The notes: a model not told the origin generated them from the sequence alone. A stretch of DNA of 64,000 nt from Duganella aquatilis (GCF_009674565.1 NZ_WKJL01000008.1:124001-188000); one strand, 5' to 3'; positions 15,399-23,658 are shown, counted from the stretch's first letter. Made by a program: numbers and translations.

Positions 15399-17792
15399 TT
15401 ACTCCTGGAGGGCAAGCACCGGCGACATGCGCATGGCCGTCAGCGTGTGACGGGTGGTGGCCAGCAGTGCGACCAGCGCCGCCAGCAGCAGCGCCGCCGC
15501 CAGCGTCCAGCCGGCGACCGGCGCGTGTTCGGTATAGGTGGCCAGATAGCGCTGGGTGGCCACCGCCGCCAGCGGCAAACCAATCACCGCGCCAATGCCG
15601 ACCAGCACCGAGAATTCCCGCGCCAGCATCAGCGCGATGTCCTTGCTGCTGGCGCCGTGCAGCTTGCGCAGCACGATCTCGCGCCGGCTGCGCTGCACGC
15701 TGTAGGCCGACAGCACGTAGATGCCGAACGCCGCCAGCGCAATCGCTGTGGCGCTGGTGATGCCAAGGATGCGCATCAGCCGGGCGTCGTCCGCATAGCG
15801 CTCGGCCAGCACCGCTTCCTGCGTGGTCATTTGCATGATCGCGTTGGGGAAGTTGCGGCGCCACAGCGGATCGATCATGGCGTAAGCCTGCTCCAGCGAG
15901 GAAGATGTGCGTACCATCGCCACGGAGCCGGGACGCACACGGTAGATCAGCGCCTTGGCTGGCGCGCGCAAGCCCTGGAAACGGATGTCCGGCACAATGC
16001 CGATGATGCGGAATCCCTGTGGCAGGATGGCGCCCACCGCCTCCTGCGGCGTGGCGAAGCCCAGCGCGGCGGCGCCGGCGGCATTGAGCATCACGCCGCC
16101 GCTGTCCTTGTCGTCGTGCGGATCCAGTTGGGGATTGAAGCCCTGGCCGAAAACCGGGGTCAGGCGGCTCACCCCGAGCCAGCCGGGGCTGACGAACTTG
16201 GCCTCCAGCGGAATCTCGCCACCGTCGCGGGTGGCGACCAGGTTCATCAGCTTCAGGCCATCGCGTCCGACGGCTTCCGAGATGGTGGCCACGCCCTGCA
16301 CGCCAGGCAGGCGGCGTAGTTGTTCCAGCATGGCGTCCATCGCCGGTTTGCCGAGGCTATCATCCGGCAGGTCCAGCACCAGCAGATTCGCCGGGTCGAA
16401 GCCGGGCGACGCATGGCTGGCATACCAGGTTTGCCAGCCGACGGCCAGCGTGCCGGCGCTGAGCGCCATCGCGCTGCCGAATTGCAGCACCGTCAGCACG
16501 CGGCGCAGCCACAGGCCGGCGACGGCCTCGCTGTTGCCGCGTCCCGCCAGGGCGCTGGCCGGACGTGCATGCTGCGCCAGCCATGCCGGATAGGCGCCGG
16601 CGGCCATGCCGATGACGATGCTGAAGGCCAGTGCGATCAGGCAGCTCAACGGCGTGAATATGCCATCCAGCCGGCGGTTCACCAGGTCGGAGAACACCGG
16701 CAGCAGCAGCCAGGCCAGCATCAGGCCGACGACGGCCGACAGCATGGCGGTCAGCACCGCCTCGCTGAGGAACTGGCGTACCAGCTGTCCGGTGGTGGCG
16801 CCCAGCAGCTTGCGCAGGCCGATCTCGCGCTGGCGGCGCAATGTGCGCACGGTCGCCAGGTTGACGTAATTGATCGCCGCCAGCAGCAGGATCAGCAAGC
16901 CGCCCGCCGCCAGTCCGAATACGCTGTTGCTGCTGCCGTAGCTGTCGCCGGCGCGGCTGGCCGCCATGTCCTCGTCGAAGTAGGCGGCGCGCAGCGACTG
17001 CATGCGGATGTCCGAGACATTACGCCCGTTCAGGCTCCTGCCCATGGCGCCATTCTTGACGCGCTGGTTGAGCGGAGAGCCTTCTATGGCCGCCTGCAGT
17101 TGCGCCGTCACGCCGTCGCTGGCGGCGCCGGGTTTGAGTTTCAGGTAGAGAATGCCAGTGAGCCATTTGTCGGCGGCGGTGTCGCGTTCCTCCCATGCGC
17201 TGCTGTGGGTGCCGACCAGCGCCTCGTATTGCTGGGTGCTGTTGGCCGGTGGATCGGGCAACACGGCGCGCACCTGCAAGGTCGTGTCCTTGATATGGAC
17301 GCTGCGGCCCAGGGCCGCTTCGGCGCCAAACAGCTTGGCCGCGCCGCTCTGCGTCAGTGCCAGGCCGTCCGGCTGCGCCAGCGCGGCAGCCACGTCACCC
17401 GCCAATGCCTGAATGCCGAAGATGTCACGGAAAGCAGGATCCACCGCGAACAGCGGCAGCGCGTGCAGTTCGGTGCCGGTGCGCAGCGGCGTATCAATGT
17501 TCTTGATGAAGGCGGCCTCGCTCACCATGCCGCTGTTGAGCGCAATGTCGCGCAACGGCAGGGACGCGCGCAGTTGCCAATCCGGGCGCGCGAAGACATT
17601 GATGCGCTGCTTGACCACGAAGACGCGGTCGTTGTCCGGGATACTGCTGTTGTAGTTGAGGCAGAAAGCCACGTAGCCGAACAGCAGGAAGCAGGCGGCA
17701 AAGCCGACCGCCAGGCCGCCGGTGACCACCAGCGAGTAGGCCGGCTGCTGCAACAGCAGCCGCCAGCCGATGCGGAAATCGCGCAGCATCAC
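15399..17792 (-). CDS. ABC transporter permease, FtsX/MacB type (first permease)
   Basis: 797 residues, built like and clearly homologous to the permease encoded just downstream. Both open with FRIGWRLLL/FRVGWRLLL and share VRTLRRQREI, LGATT, VQRxRREIVLRKLHGA and the eight-helix layout with two extracytoplasmic domains. The pair probably arose by tandem duplication and may assemble as a heterodimer with two ATPase subunits. The gene overlaps the ATPase gene by four bases (17789-17792), so the order ATPase, permease 1, permease 2 is translationally coupled. FtsX-type permeases of this class use ATPase-driven mechanical motion rather than a transport channel. Whether this pair exports lipoproteins, peptides or drugs cannot be told. 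Confidence 0.9.
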   Translation of the reverse strand: MMLRDFRIGWRLLLQQPAYSLVVTGGLAVGFAACFLLFGYVAFCLNYNSSIPDNDRVFVVKQRINVFARPDWQLRASLPLRDIALNSGMVSEAAFIKNIDTPLRTGTELHALPLFAVDPAFRDIFGIQALAGDVAAALAQPDGLALTQSGAAKLFGAEAALGRSVHIKDTTLQVRAVLPDPPANSTQQYEALVGTHSSAWEERDTAADKWLTGILYLKLKPGAASDGVTAQLQAAIEGSPLNQRVKNGAMGRSLNGRNVSDIRMQSLRAAYFDEDMAASRAGDSYGSSNSVFGLAAGGLLILLLAAINYVNLATVRTLRRQREIGLRKLLGATTGQLVRQFLSEAVLTAMLSAVVGLMLAWLLLPVFSDLVNRRLDGIFTPLSCLIALAFSIVIGMAAGAYPAWLAQHARPASALAGRGNSEAVAGLWLRRVLTVLQFGSAMALSAGTLAVGWQTWYASHASPGFDPANLLVLDLPDDSLGKPAMDAMLEQLRRLPGVQGVATISEAVGRDGLKLMNLVATRDGGEIPLEAKFVSPGWLGVSRLTPVFGQGFNPQLDPHDDKDSGGVMLNAAGAAALGFATPQEAVGAILPQGFRIIGIVPDIRFQGLRAPAKALIYRVRPGSVAMVRTSSSLEQAYAMIDPLWRRNFPNAIMQMTTQEAVLAERYADDARLMRILGITSATAIALAAFGIYVLSAYSVQRSRREIVLRKLHGASSKDIALMLAREFSVLVGIGAVIGLPLAAVATQRYLATYTEHAPVAGWTLAAALLLAALVALLATTRHTLTAMRMSPVLALQE

Positions 17793-18469
17793 GCTGCCTG
17801 CAGCGCATCGACCATCACGCGGCCGTCCAGCAGGTTCAGGGTGCGCGAGGCCTGCGCCGCGTGGTCGGGCGAGTGGGTCACCATGACCACCGTCGTGCCT
17901 TCGGCGTTGATGTCGCGCAGCAGGCGCATGACTTCATCGCCGTGGGCGCTGTCCAGGTTACCGGTCGGTTCATCGGCCAGCAGCACGGCGGGGCCGGACA
18001 CCAGCGCGCGCGCGATCGCCACGCGCTGCTGCTGGCCGCCGGACAGCTGCGAAGGACGGTGGCCGGCGCGGTGGCCGACCCCCAGCTTGTCGAGCATCGC
18101 GGTGACGCGCTCGCGCCGTTCGCGCGCCGGCGTGCCGTTGTATTCCAGCGCCAGTTCGACGTTTTCGAATACCGTCAGTTCTTCGATCAGGTTGAAGCTC
18201 TGGAAGATGAAGCCGATGCGGCCGCGCCGCAGCTTGTTCAGCTGCGCCTCGCTCCAGCCGGCGATGTTCTGGCCTTCGAACCAGTATTCGCCGCGCGTCG
18301 GCACGTCCAGCAGGCCGAGGATGCCCAGCATGGTCGATTTTCCGCAGCCGGAAGGGCCGGTGATGGCGACGTATTCGCCCGCTTCAATTTCCAGGTCGAT
18401 GCGGTCCAGGGCCGTGGTCTGGATTTCTCCCGCTTGGTGAACTTTGCTGACGCCGACGAGTTTGAGCAT
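17789..18469 (-). CDS. ABC transporter ATP-binding protein, LolD/MacB-like
   Basis: A 226-residue single ABC domain with Walker A GPSGCGKST (38-46), Q-loop FIFQSFNLI, signature LSGGQQQRVAIARAL, Walker B VLLADEPTGNLD and H-loop VVMVTHS. The LADEPTGNLD form and the size are typical of the LolD/MacB/FtsE subgroup that drives FtsX-type permeases. It lies between the HlyD-type adaptor gene (32 bp upstream) and the first permease (4-bp overlap), so it is the motor of this exporter. Regulation is expected from the sigma-54 promoter ahead of the adaptor gene. Confidence 0.94.
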   Translation of the reverse strand: MLKLVGVSKVHQAGEIQTTALDRIDLEIEAGEYVAITGPSGCGKSTMLGILGLLDVPTRGEYWFEGQNIAGWSEAQLNKLRRGRIGFIFQSFNLIEELTVFENVELALEYNGTPARERRERVTAMLDKLGVGHRAGHRPSQLSGGQQQRVAIARALVSGPAVLLADEPTGNLDSAHGDEVMRLLRDINAEGTTVVMVTHSPDHAAQASRTLNLLDGRVMVDALQAA

Positions 18470-18501
18470 GTGCGTGTGCCTTATGGTGAGGTAGTGAGAG
18501 G

Positions 18502-19746
18502 TTACTGCGTAATTTGCAGGCGTGGTGAATTTCCATAGGCCGCGTAGCTGGACAGGATGACCTTGTCGCCTGGGCTCAGGCCTTCCAGCACTTCGATCTG
18601 GCTGTTGTTGCGGCGGCCCGTGCGCACCGCGCGGCGCTGGGCGTTGCGGCCGCTGGCGTCGACCACATAGACCCAGGCGCCGCCGCTATCGTTGATGAAG
18701 GCGCCGTTGGGCAGCAGCAGCGCCGGCGCCGGCTCGCCGAGGGTGATGCGAGCGTCCAGGCTCTGGCCGGGATTGAGCACCGGCGGCTGGCCATTGGTGA
18801 ACACCAGCTCCACGGTGAAGCGGCCATCCTTGATCTGCGGGTAGATGGTGCGGATGTCGGCGCCGTAGGTGCGGCCATCCTGCTGCACGCTGCCGTGGCG
18901 GCCGACCGCCATGCGGTTCAGGTAATACTCATCCACACTGGCGGACAGCTTGAAGCGCGCTGGATCGTCGATGCGGCCGATGTTTTTGCCGGTGGCGATG
19001 GATTCGCCCACCTGCAGCCGGAAGTTGGTCAGCCGGCCCTCGACCGGCGCGCGCACGGCCAGCGCATCGACGGTGGCGGAGACCAGCTTCAAACCGGAGT
19101 TCAGGCCCTGGATCGAACTTTCCAGCTGCTGCTCGGCGCTCTGGCGCACGCGGCTTTCCGCCACGTTGGCGCGCTGCTCCTGCTGGAGGATGCGCTCCTG
19201 CTGCGTGACCTTGTCTTCCGACTCTTCCAGCGAAGCGGTGGAGATAAAGCCCTGCGCCGCCAGGCGTACGTTGCGCGCGTGCTGCTTGCGCACCTGGTCC
19301 AGCGCGAATTGCAGGTCGTCCAGGCGGCGCTGGTGGTCGCTGGCGCTGGATTCCTGCGCGACCCGCAAGTTGGACAGGTTGAAGACGCTGACCGAATGTT
19401 CATACTGGCGCGCCAGCAGCTCCAGGTTGCGCTGCGGGTTGGAGATGCGGAACAGCAGCTGGCCTTTTTTCACCAGTGCGCCGTCGGCGGCGAACACTTC
19501 CTCCACGCGGCCCGATTCCACCGCGTCGAGTATCACGGCGTTGAGCGGTTCGGCATTGGCGCGCACGATGATCTCGTCGACAAACACGCCGCGCGCGGCC
19601 TGGCCGATGCGCAGGTCGGCGCCGTCGATTTGCAGGCCGCGCGGCATCCACGACCACAGCGTCCAGGCGGTGGCCGCTACCGCGACCACGGCGGCGGCGA
19701 TGATGGCGATACGCCTGCCGCGCCGGCGCGGAACGACGGTATCCAT
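18502..19746 (-). CDS. HlyD-type periplasmic adaptor (membrane fusion) protein of the export operon
   Basis: 414 residues from the preferred start. A basic stretch (RRRGRR) and one membrane anchor (IAIIAAAVVAVAATAW) come first. Then come the biotinyl-lipoyl-like half-motif (VFAADGALVKKGQLLFRI), a long alpha-hairpin coiled coil (about residues 125-235), the second lipoyl half (VRAPVEGRLTNFRLQVGE) and C-terminal beta-barrel and membrane-proximal domains (LLPNGAFINDSGGAWVYVV). It should bridge the FtsX permeases to an outer-membrane channel, which is not encoded here. An ATG at 19806 would add 20 residues. However, the sigma-54 promoter places transcription start at about 19807, one base before that ATG, so either the message is leaderless or translation starts at 19746. 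I favour 19746. Confidence 0.85.
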   Translation of the reverse strand: MDTVVPRRRGRRIAIIAAAVVAVAATAWTLWSWMPRGLQIDGADLRIGQAARGVFVDEIIVRANAEPLNAVILDAVESGRVEEVFAADGALVKKGQLLFRISNPQRNLELLARQYEHSVSVFNLSNLRVAQESSASDHQRRLDDLQFALDQVRKQHARNVRLAAQGFISTASLEESEDKVTQQERILQQEQRANVAESRVRQSAEQQLESSIQGLNSGLKLVSATVDALAVRAPVEGRLTNFRLQVGESIATGKNIGRIDDPARFKLSASVDEYYLNRMAVGRHGSVQQDGRTYGADIRTIYPQIKDGRFTVELVFTNGQPPVLNPGQSLDARITLGEPAPALLLPNGAFINDSGGAWVYVVDASGRNAQRRAVRTGRRNNSQIEVLEGLSPGDKVILSSYAAYGNSPRLQITQ

Positions 19747-19817
19747 CGCAATGCCGCTGGCGGGGAGGGGAGTAGCGGCGGCTTCAAATTTTTTTTTGAT
19801 ATGCATACCGGCCTTAC

Positions 19818-19833
19818 AGCAAACCCTGTGCCA
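19818..19833 (-). promoter_or_regulatory. Sigma-54 promoter of the exporter operon
   Basis: The minus strand reads TGGCACAGGGTTTGCT, matching the sigma-54 consensus TGGCACR-N4-TTGCW at every fixed position. The GG is at -25/-24 and GC at -13/-12, giving a predicted start at 19807. The divergent gene encodes an NtrC-family activator, which makes the site credible. Confidence 0.85.
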
Positions 19834-19883
19834 TGCCGGAAAGGCCTGTTTCTGGCTGCCTGCGGACGCAAATGGCCTGCAGG

Positions 19884-19923
19884 TGTTCATTTCCGGACAC
19901 CGCGCGCTGTTCGCAAGTGGACA
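19884..19923. promoter_or_regulatory. Two TGTTC-N6-GGACA sites, putative enhancer of the NtrC-type regulator
   Basis: Two copies of the inverted repeat TGTTC-N6-GGACA lie at 19884-19899 and 19908-19923, 24 bp apart start to start. Their centres are about 85 and 109 bp upstream of the predicted sigma-54 start, the usual place for bacterial enhancer sites. The second copy lies 17 bp before the -35 of the divergent regulator promoter, which would also allow autoregulation. Confidence 0.65.
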
Positions 19924-19940
19924 GCCCCCCGGAGTGGCCA

Positions 19941-19968
19941 TTTACAGCGCTTTGGCGGCTGCTAGAAT
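19941..19968 (+). promoter_or_regulatory. Sigma-70-type promoter of the NtrC-like regulator
   Basis: TTTACA (19941-19946) and TAGAAT (19963-19968) are separated by 16 bp. The -10 ends six bases before the ATG at 19975, so the message would be leaderless or nearly so. No ribosome-binding site is seen ahead of this ATG. Confidence 0.5.
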
Positions 19969-19974
19969 GCCTGC

Positions 19975-21357
19975 ATGACTGCCTATATTCTGATCCTCGA
20001 TGACGATGCCGACGTCGCCACTGCCGCCCAGCTGCTGCTGCGCCGACGCTATGGCCAGGTGGCCACCTTGTCCGATCCGGCGGGCTTGCCGGCGCTGCTG
20101 GCGCGCGGCGTGCCGGACGTGGTGCTGCTCGATCTGAACTTCACGCCGGGCCGCATCAACGGCGCCGAAGGGCTGGCGCTGATGGACGTTCTGCGCACCC
20201 AGGCGCGTCCGCCGGCGGTGATCGCCATGACCGCCTATGCCGACGTGCCGCTGGCGGTGGAAGCGCTGAAGCGCGGCGCCGGCGATTTCATCACCAAGCC
20301 GTGGGACAACGCGCGCTTGATCGCGGCGGTGGACCAGGCGCTGGCGCGGCGCCAGGCGGTGCATGGCGCCGCCGCCGGTTCGCCGGAGTTGATGGGCGAG
20401 TCGCGCGCCATGCGCGAGCTGAAGGCGCTGATCGCCAGCGTGGCGCCTACCGAGGCCAATGTGATGGTGCTGGGCGAGAACGGCGTCGGCAAGGAACTGG
20501 TGGCGCGGGCGATTCATGCGGCGTCGCGCCGCGCGGCCGGCACCATGCTGGCGGTGGACATGGGCGCCCTGCCCGAATCGACGTTCGAGAGCGAGTTGTT
20601 CGGCCACCGCAGAGGTTCGTTCACGGACGCCAGGTCCGACCGGGCGGGGCGCTTCCAGGCGGCGCGCGGCGGTTCGCTGTTTTTGGACGAAATCGGCAAT
20701 ATGCCGCTGGCGGCGCAGGCCAAGCTGCTGACGGCGCTGGAACGGCGCGAAGTCACGCCGATTGGTGCGGACAAGCCGGAGGCGATCGATGTGCGCATCA
20801 TCAGCGCCACCAATCTGGACGAGGCGCGCCTGTTCGATCCCTCGGTGTTCCGCGCAGACTTGCTGTTCCGGCTGAATACCATCGTGATCCGCGTGCCGCC
20901 GTTGCGCGAGCGGCGCGAGGATGTGCCGCTGCTGCTGGCGCATTATCTGAAAATGTACGAGAGCCAGTACCAGCGGCCGTCGCGCGAAGTGGCCGCCGTC
21001 GCGATGGACGCGCTGACGCGGCATGACTGGCCGGGCAATGTGCGCGCGCTGCGCCACGCGTGCGAGCGCGCCGTCATCCTCGGCCAGGGCGCAGAATACG
21101 CGGTGGCCGATTTCGGCCTCGCCACCGCGCCGGCCGCGCCGCTCGGCTATCCGCCGCACGCGGAAGTCTCGGGCGGCGAGAGCGTTGATCGCGCCGCTGC
21201 CGCCGCGCCGGCCACCGACGCCACGCTGGACGCCATCGAACGCGCCGCCATCGCCGCCACGCTGGCGCAATTCAACGGCAATATCAGCCATGCCGCCAAA
21301 ACATTGGGCATCAGCCGCGCCGCCTTGTACCGCAAGCTGGGCAAGCATGGCATCTGA
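19975..21357 (+). CDS. NtrC-family response regulator (receiver, AAA+, Fis-type HTH)
   Basis: 460 residues. The receiver domain has acidic pocket D9-D11, phospho-acceptor D53 (LLDLNF), T86 and K108. The AAA+ domain has Walker A GENGVGKE (167-174), Walker B GGSLFLDEIG (232-241) and the sensor/arginine-finger region FRADLLFRLN. A Fis-type helix-turn-helix lies at the end (NISHAAKTLGISRAALYRKL). Such proteins open sigma-54 promoters from enhancer sites after phosphorylation. The loop that contacts sigma-54, normally GAFTGA, reads GSFTDA (214-219). The gene is divergent from the HlyD/ABC exporter with a sigma-54 promoter between, and overlaps its kinase gene by 11 bp. It most likely activates the exporter operon. 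Confidence 0.95.
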   Translation: MTAYILILDDDADVATAAQLLLRRRYGQVATLSDPAGLPALLARGVPDVVLLDLNFTPGRINGAEGLALMDVLRTQARPPAVIAMTAYADVPLAVEALKRGAGDFITKPWDNARLIAAVDQALARRQAVHGAAAGSPELMGESRAMRELKALIASVAPTEANVMVLGENGVGKELVARAIHAASRRAAGTMLAVDMGALPESTFESELFGHRRGSFTDARSDRAGRFQAARGGSLFLDEIGNMPLAAQAKLLTALERREVTPIGADKPEAIDVRIISATNLDEARLFDPSVFRADLLFRLNTIVIRVPPLRERREDVPLLLAHYLKMYESQYQRPSREVAAVAMDALTRHDWPGNVRALRHACERAVILGQGAEYAVADFGLATAPAAPLGYPPHAEVSGGESVDRAAAAAPATDATLDAIERAAIAATLAQFNGNISHAAKTLGISRAALYRKLGKHGI

Positions 21358-22558
21358 ACGTGCGCTCAAGTGGGGCGTGGCGGCCGGCGTGACTGGCCTG
21401 ATGGCGCTATCCGCTGCCGCCGACCTGCTGTCGCTAACGCCCGAACCGCGCCGCATGGTGCTGTGCGCGCTGCTTGCCCTGGCACCCGCCACGCTGCTGT
21501 GGCAATGCCTGCGCCGCCTGACGCCGCGCGCGCCGCGCATGGAAAACATCCCTGCCGCCGCCCATGAAACATCGCTGCCGACAGACGCCTTGTTGTCGCT
21601 GGAAGCCCGTCTCGAACACGCCCCGATCGCCCTGTTCCGCATCGAACACGCGGCCGGCGCCGGCGCGGTGGCGCCGCTCAACGCCAGCGCGCGCCGCCTG
21701 CTGGCGCCCGGCCGCGCCATCGCACCGCAAGACCTGCACCAGCTGCTGGCCGCGCAGCCGGTCGGTCAACGCCAGCTGGTCAGCTTCGACACCGAACGCG
21801 GCGCCGAACGCGCGCTGGTCGCCGTCTCCGCGCTCACGCTGCAAGGCGCGTCGCAACGCCTGGCCGCGCTGATGCCGGTGGAAAGCGAACTGGAAGCCGA
21901 AGCCCTGAACGCCTGGCGCGAACTGGTGCAGGTGCTGACGCACGAAATCATGAACTCCCTGACGCCGGTGGCCTCGCTGTCGCGCACCGCCTGCGGCCTG
22001 CTGGACGAAGCACACGGCAACCTGCCGCCCGACATCGAGGCCGACCTGGATACCGCGCTGGACGCCATCGCCCGCCGCGCCGCCAGCCTGGTCGACTTCG
22101 TGGGCAGCTACCGCAGCCTGTCGACCGTGGCGCAGGCGCAGCCGCAGCGCGTGCTGCTGGAAGAATTGTTTGAACGGTTATCCGCACTGCTGGAACCGCA
22201 GTGGCAGGGCAAGCTGGCCTTCTCGGTGGAGCCGGCGTCGCTGGAAGTGATGATCGATCCCGGCCAGCTGGAACAGGCGCTGATCAATCTATTGAAAAAT
22301 GCGTCCGAAGCCGCGACGCAGGCGCAGGTGCGTGCGCGCCTGAGCCGGGGCGGCCGCCTGCGCATCGACGTCTCGGACAATGGCCCCGGCGTGCCGGAAG
22401 CATTGGCCGCCCACATCTTCACGCCATTCTTCTCGACCAAGAAGCAGGGCAGGGGCATCGGCCTGGCGATGGTGCGGCACCTGGTGCACGCCAACGGCGG
22501 CACCGTGCGTTACGCGCGCTCGGTCGGCGCCGGCGCGCGCTTCATCTTGACGTTTTAG
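21347..22558 (+). CDS. NtrB-type sensor histidine kinase
   Basis: 403 residues. Two membrane segments near the N-terminus (about 8-28 and 37-55) are joined by a loop of under ten residues, so it has almost no periplasmic sensor and may sense in the membrane. A PAS-like region (about 75-180) follows. The H-box VLTHEIMNSLTP has H199. The ATPase domain has an N-box LINLLKNASEA (about 312-322), G1 DNGPGV (344-349), F-box FTPFFSTKK and G2 GRGIGLAM. The start at 21347 is inside the end of the regulator gene, in a different frame. Together they form the two-component system controlling the divergent exporter. Short-loop kinases beside ABC exporters often sense envelope-acting compounds; that is an inference here. 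Confidence 0.9.
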   Translation: MASERALKWGVAAGVTGLMALSAAADLLSLTPEPRRMVLCALLALAPATLLWQCLRRLTPRAPRMENIPAAAHETSLPTDALLSLEARLEHAPIALFRIEHAAGAGAVAPLNASARRLLAPGRAIAPQDLHQLLAAQPVGQRQLVSFDTERGAERALVAVSALTLQGASQRLAALMPVESELEAEALNAWRELVQVLTHEIMNSLTPVASLSRTACGLLDEAHGNLPPDIEADLDTALDAIARRAASLVDFVGSYRSLSTVAQAQPQRVLLEELFERLSALLEPQWQGKLAFSVEPASLEVMIDPGQLEQALINLLKNASEAATQAQVRARLSRGGRLRIDVSDNGPGVPEALAAHIFTPFFSTKKQGRGIGLAMVRHLVHANGGTVRYARSVGAGARFILTF

Positions 22559-23007
22559 CGCACCATGTCCACGTGCATGATGCCGTCTTCGTCATACGGC
22601 TCGGTCACCGTCTTGAAGCCGAAGCTGCCGTAGAATTTTTCCAGGTGCGCCTGCGCGCCGATGCGGAAGGCATGACCCGGATGCAGCTTCTCGGACAAAG
22701 GAATTGCCTTGGCCAGCAGCTCGCGGCCCACGCCGGCGCCACGGCCGGCCTGCGTGGTCAGCACGCGGCCCAGCGACATCTCGTCGAACTTCACGCCCGG
22801 CGGCACGCAGCGCAGGTAAGCCACCAGCGTGCGCTGGCCGTCGATCTCGCGCCAGCCCATCAAGTGGTGGCATACCGGATCGCAGCCGTCGATGTCGGGA
22901 TACAAACAGGTTTGTTCGAGGATGAAGACCGCTTGCCGCTGGCGCAGCACCTCGTACCAGTCGTTGCGGGGAATGTCGTCAAATGCCAGCCAGTGCCACT
23001 CAATCAT
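22555..23007 (-). CDS. elaA: GNAT N-acetyltransferase, ElaA family
   Basis: 150 residues with the ElaA-type opening (IEWHWLAFDDI, RQRQAVFILEQTCLYPDIDGCD). The acetyl-CoA-binding strand-helix MSLGRVLTTQAGRGAGVGRELLAKAI contains the GNAT Q/R-x-x-G-x-G/A pattern (QAGRGAGVG). The tail FYGSFGFKTVTEPYDEDGIMHVDM is typical of the family. The acceptor of ElaA-type enzymes is not established. It converges on the kinase gene with a four-base overlap of the two stops (22555-22558). Confidence 0.9.
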   Translation of the reverse strand: MIEWHWLAFDDIPRNDWYEVLRQRQAVFILEQTCLYPDIDGCDPVCHHLMGWREIDGQRTLVAYLRCVPPGVKFDEMSLGRVLTTQAGRGAGVGRELLAKAIPLSEKLHPGHAFRIGAQAHLEKFYGSFGFKTVTEPYDEDGIMHVDMVR

Positions 23008-23044
23008 TGCTTGTCTCGTTCGGGATCAAAACATAATTGTATGT

Positions 23045-23079
23045 GAAAAAAGGCCGGCGCCTCCATGGAGGGCCGGCCT
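23045..23079 (-). terminator. Rho-independent terminator of ohr
   Basis: On the minus strand GGCCGGC (23078-23072) pairs with GCCGGCC (23058-23052), with an inner CCTCC/GGAGG extension. A run of six T residues follows (23051-23046). It lies 22 bp after the ohr stop. Confidence 0.88.
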
Positions 23080-23099
23080 GGCGATCAGCTGACGGTCGA

Positions 23100-23525
23100 T
23101 TAAACGATGGTCAGGGTCACGTCGATGTTGCCACGGGTGGCGTTCGAGTAAGGGCAGACGATGTGGGCAGCGGCCACCAGTTTTTCGGCGGTTGCGCGGT
23201 CCAGGCCTGGCAGGGAGATTTTGTGCTCAACCTGGATGCCGAAGCCGGTAGGGATCTGGCCGATGCCGACGGCGGTTTCCACCGACACGTCTGCAGGCAC
23301 GGCGATCTTGTCGCGGCCGCCAACGAATTTCATGGCGCCGATGAAGCAAGCGGCGTAGCCCGAAGCGAACAGCTGCTCAGGATTGGTGCCTTCGCCGCCG
23401 GCGCCGCCCAGTTCTTTCGGGGTGCTCAGCTTGACGGACAGGTGACCATCCGACGAAGCGGATTGGCCTTCGCGGCCGCCGGTGGTTTTAGCGTGTGCGG
23501 TGTACAGAACTTTTTCGATCGACAT
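23100..23525 (-). CDS. ohr: Organic hydroperoxide resistance protein (Ohr)
   Basis: 141 residues of the Ohr/OsmC family, thiol peroxidases that reduce organic hydroperoxides. Both catalytic cysteines are present: C60 in SGYAACF and C124 in [13 protein letters not shown]. The N-terminus [17 protein letters not shown] is standard. The start at 23525 follows AAAGG with good spacing. No ohrR regulator gene lies next to it, although two inverted repeats upstream look like operators. It ends in its own terminator and is divergent from the Fur-regulated reductase. Confidence 0.95.
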   Translation of the reverse strand: MSIEKVLYTAHAKTTGGREGQSASSDGHLSVKLSTPKELGGAGGEGTNPEQLFASGYAACFIGAMKFVGGRDKIAVPADVSVETAVGIGQIPTGFGIQVEHKISLPGLDRATAEKLVAAAHIVCPYSNATRGNIDVTLTIV

Positions 23526-23543
23526 GATAATTCCTTTCAGTGA

Positions 23544-23563
23544 GTAGTTTGATAATTTACTAC
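23544..23563. promoter_or_regulatory. Inverted repeat overlapping the ohr promoter region
   Basis: GTAGT (23544-23548) and ACTAC (23559-23563) flank an AT-rich 10-base centre about 19 bp upstream of the ohr ATG, where the -10 would lie. This is the position expected for a repressor such as OhrR, but the sequence does not match the published OhrR consensus well. Confidence 0.4.
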
Positions 23564-23586
23564 AGTTTGCGCCGTTTGCTGCGCCG

Positions 23587-23603
23587 ATGTATGAACTATA
23601 CAT
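23587..23603. promoter_or_regulatory. Perfect ATGTAT-N5-ATACAT inverted repeat between ohr and the flavoreductase gene
   Basis: ATGTAT (23587-23592) and ATACAT (23598-23603) flank GAACT. GCGC on both sides (23581-23584, 23606-23609) extends the symmetry. It is a candidate operator, about 60 bp upstream of the ohr start. The binding protein is unknown. Confidence 0.45.
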
Positions 23604-23658
23604 AGCGCACGATCTAATAGCAAGCTATATATTTGTATCGAGTTGTAACAGCTCATAA

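Noticed and set aside
13044..16319. 1091-codon plus-strand frame opposite both permease genes
   Set aside because: It spans two well-supported genes and their junction. Its translation is Arg/Gln/His-rich with no fold signature, as expected of a shadow frame.
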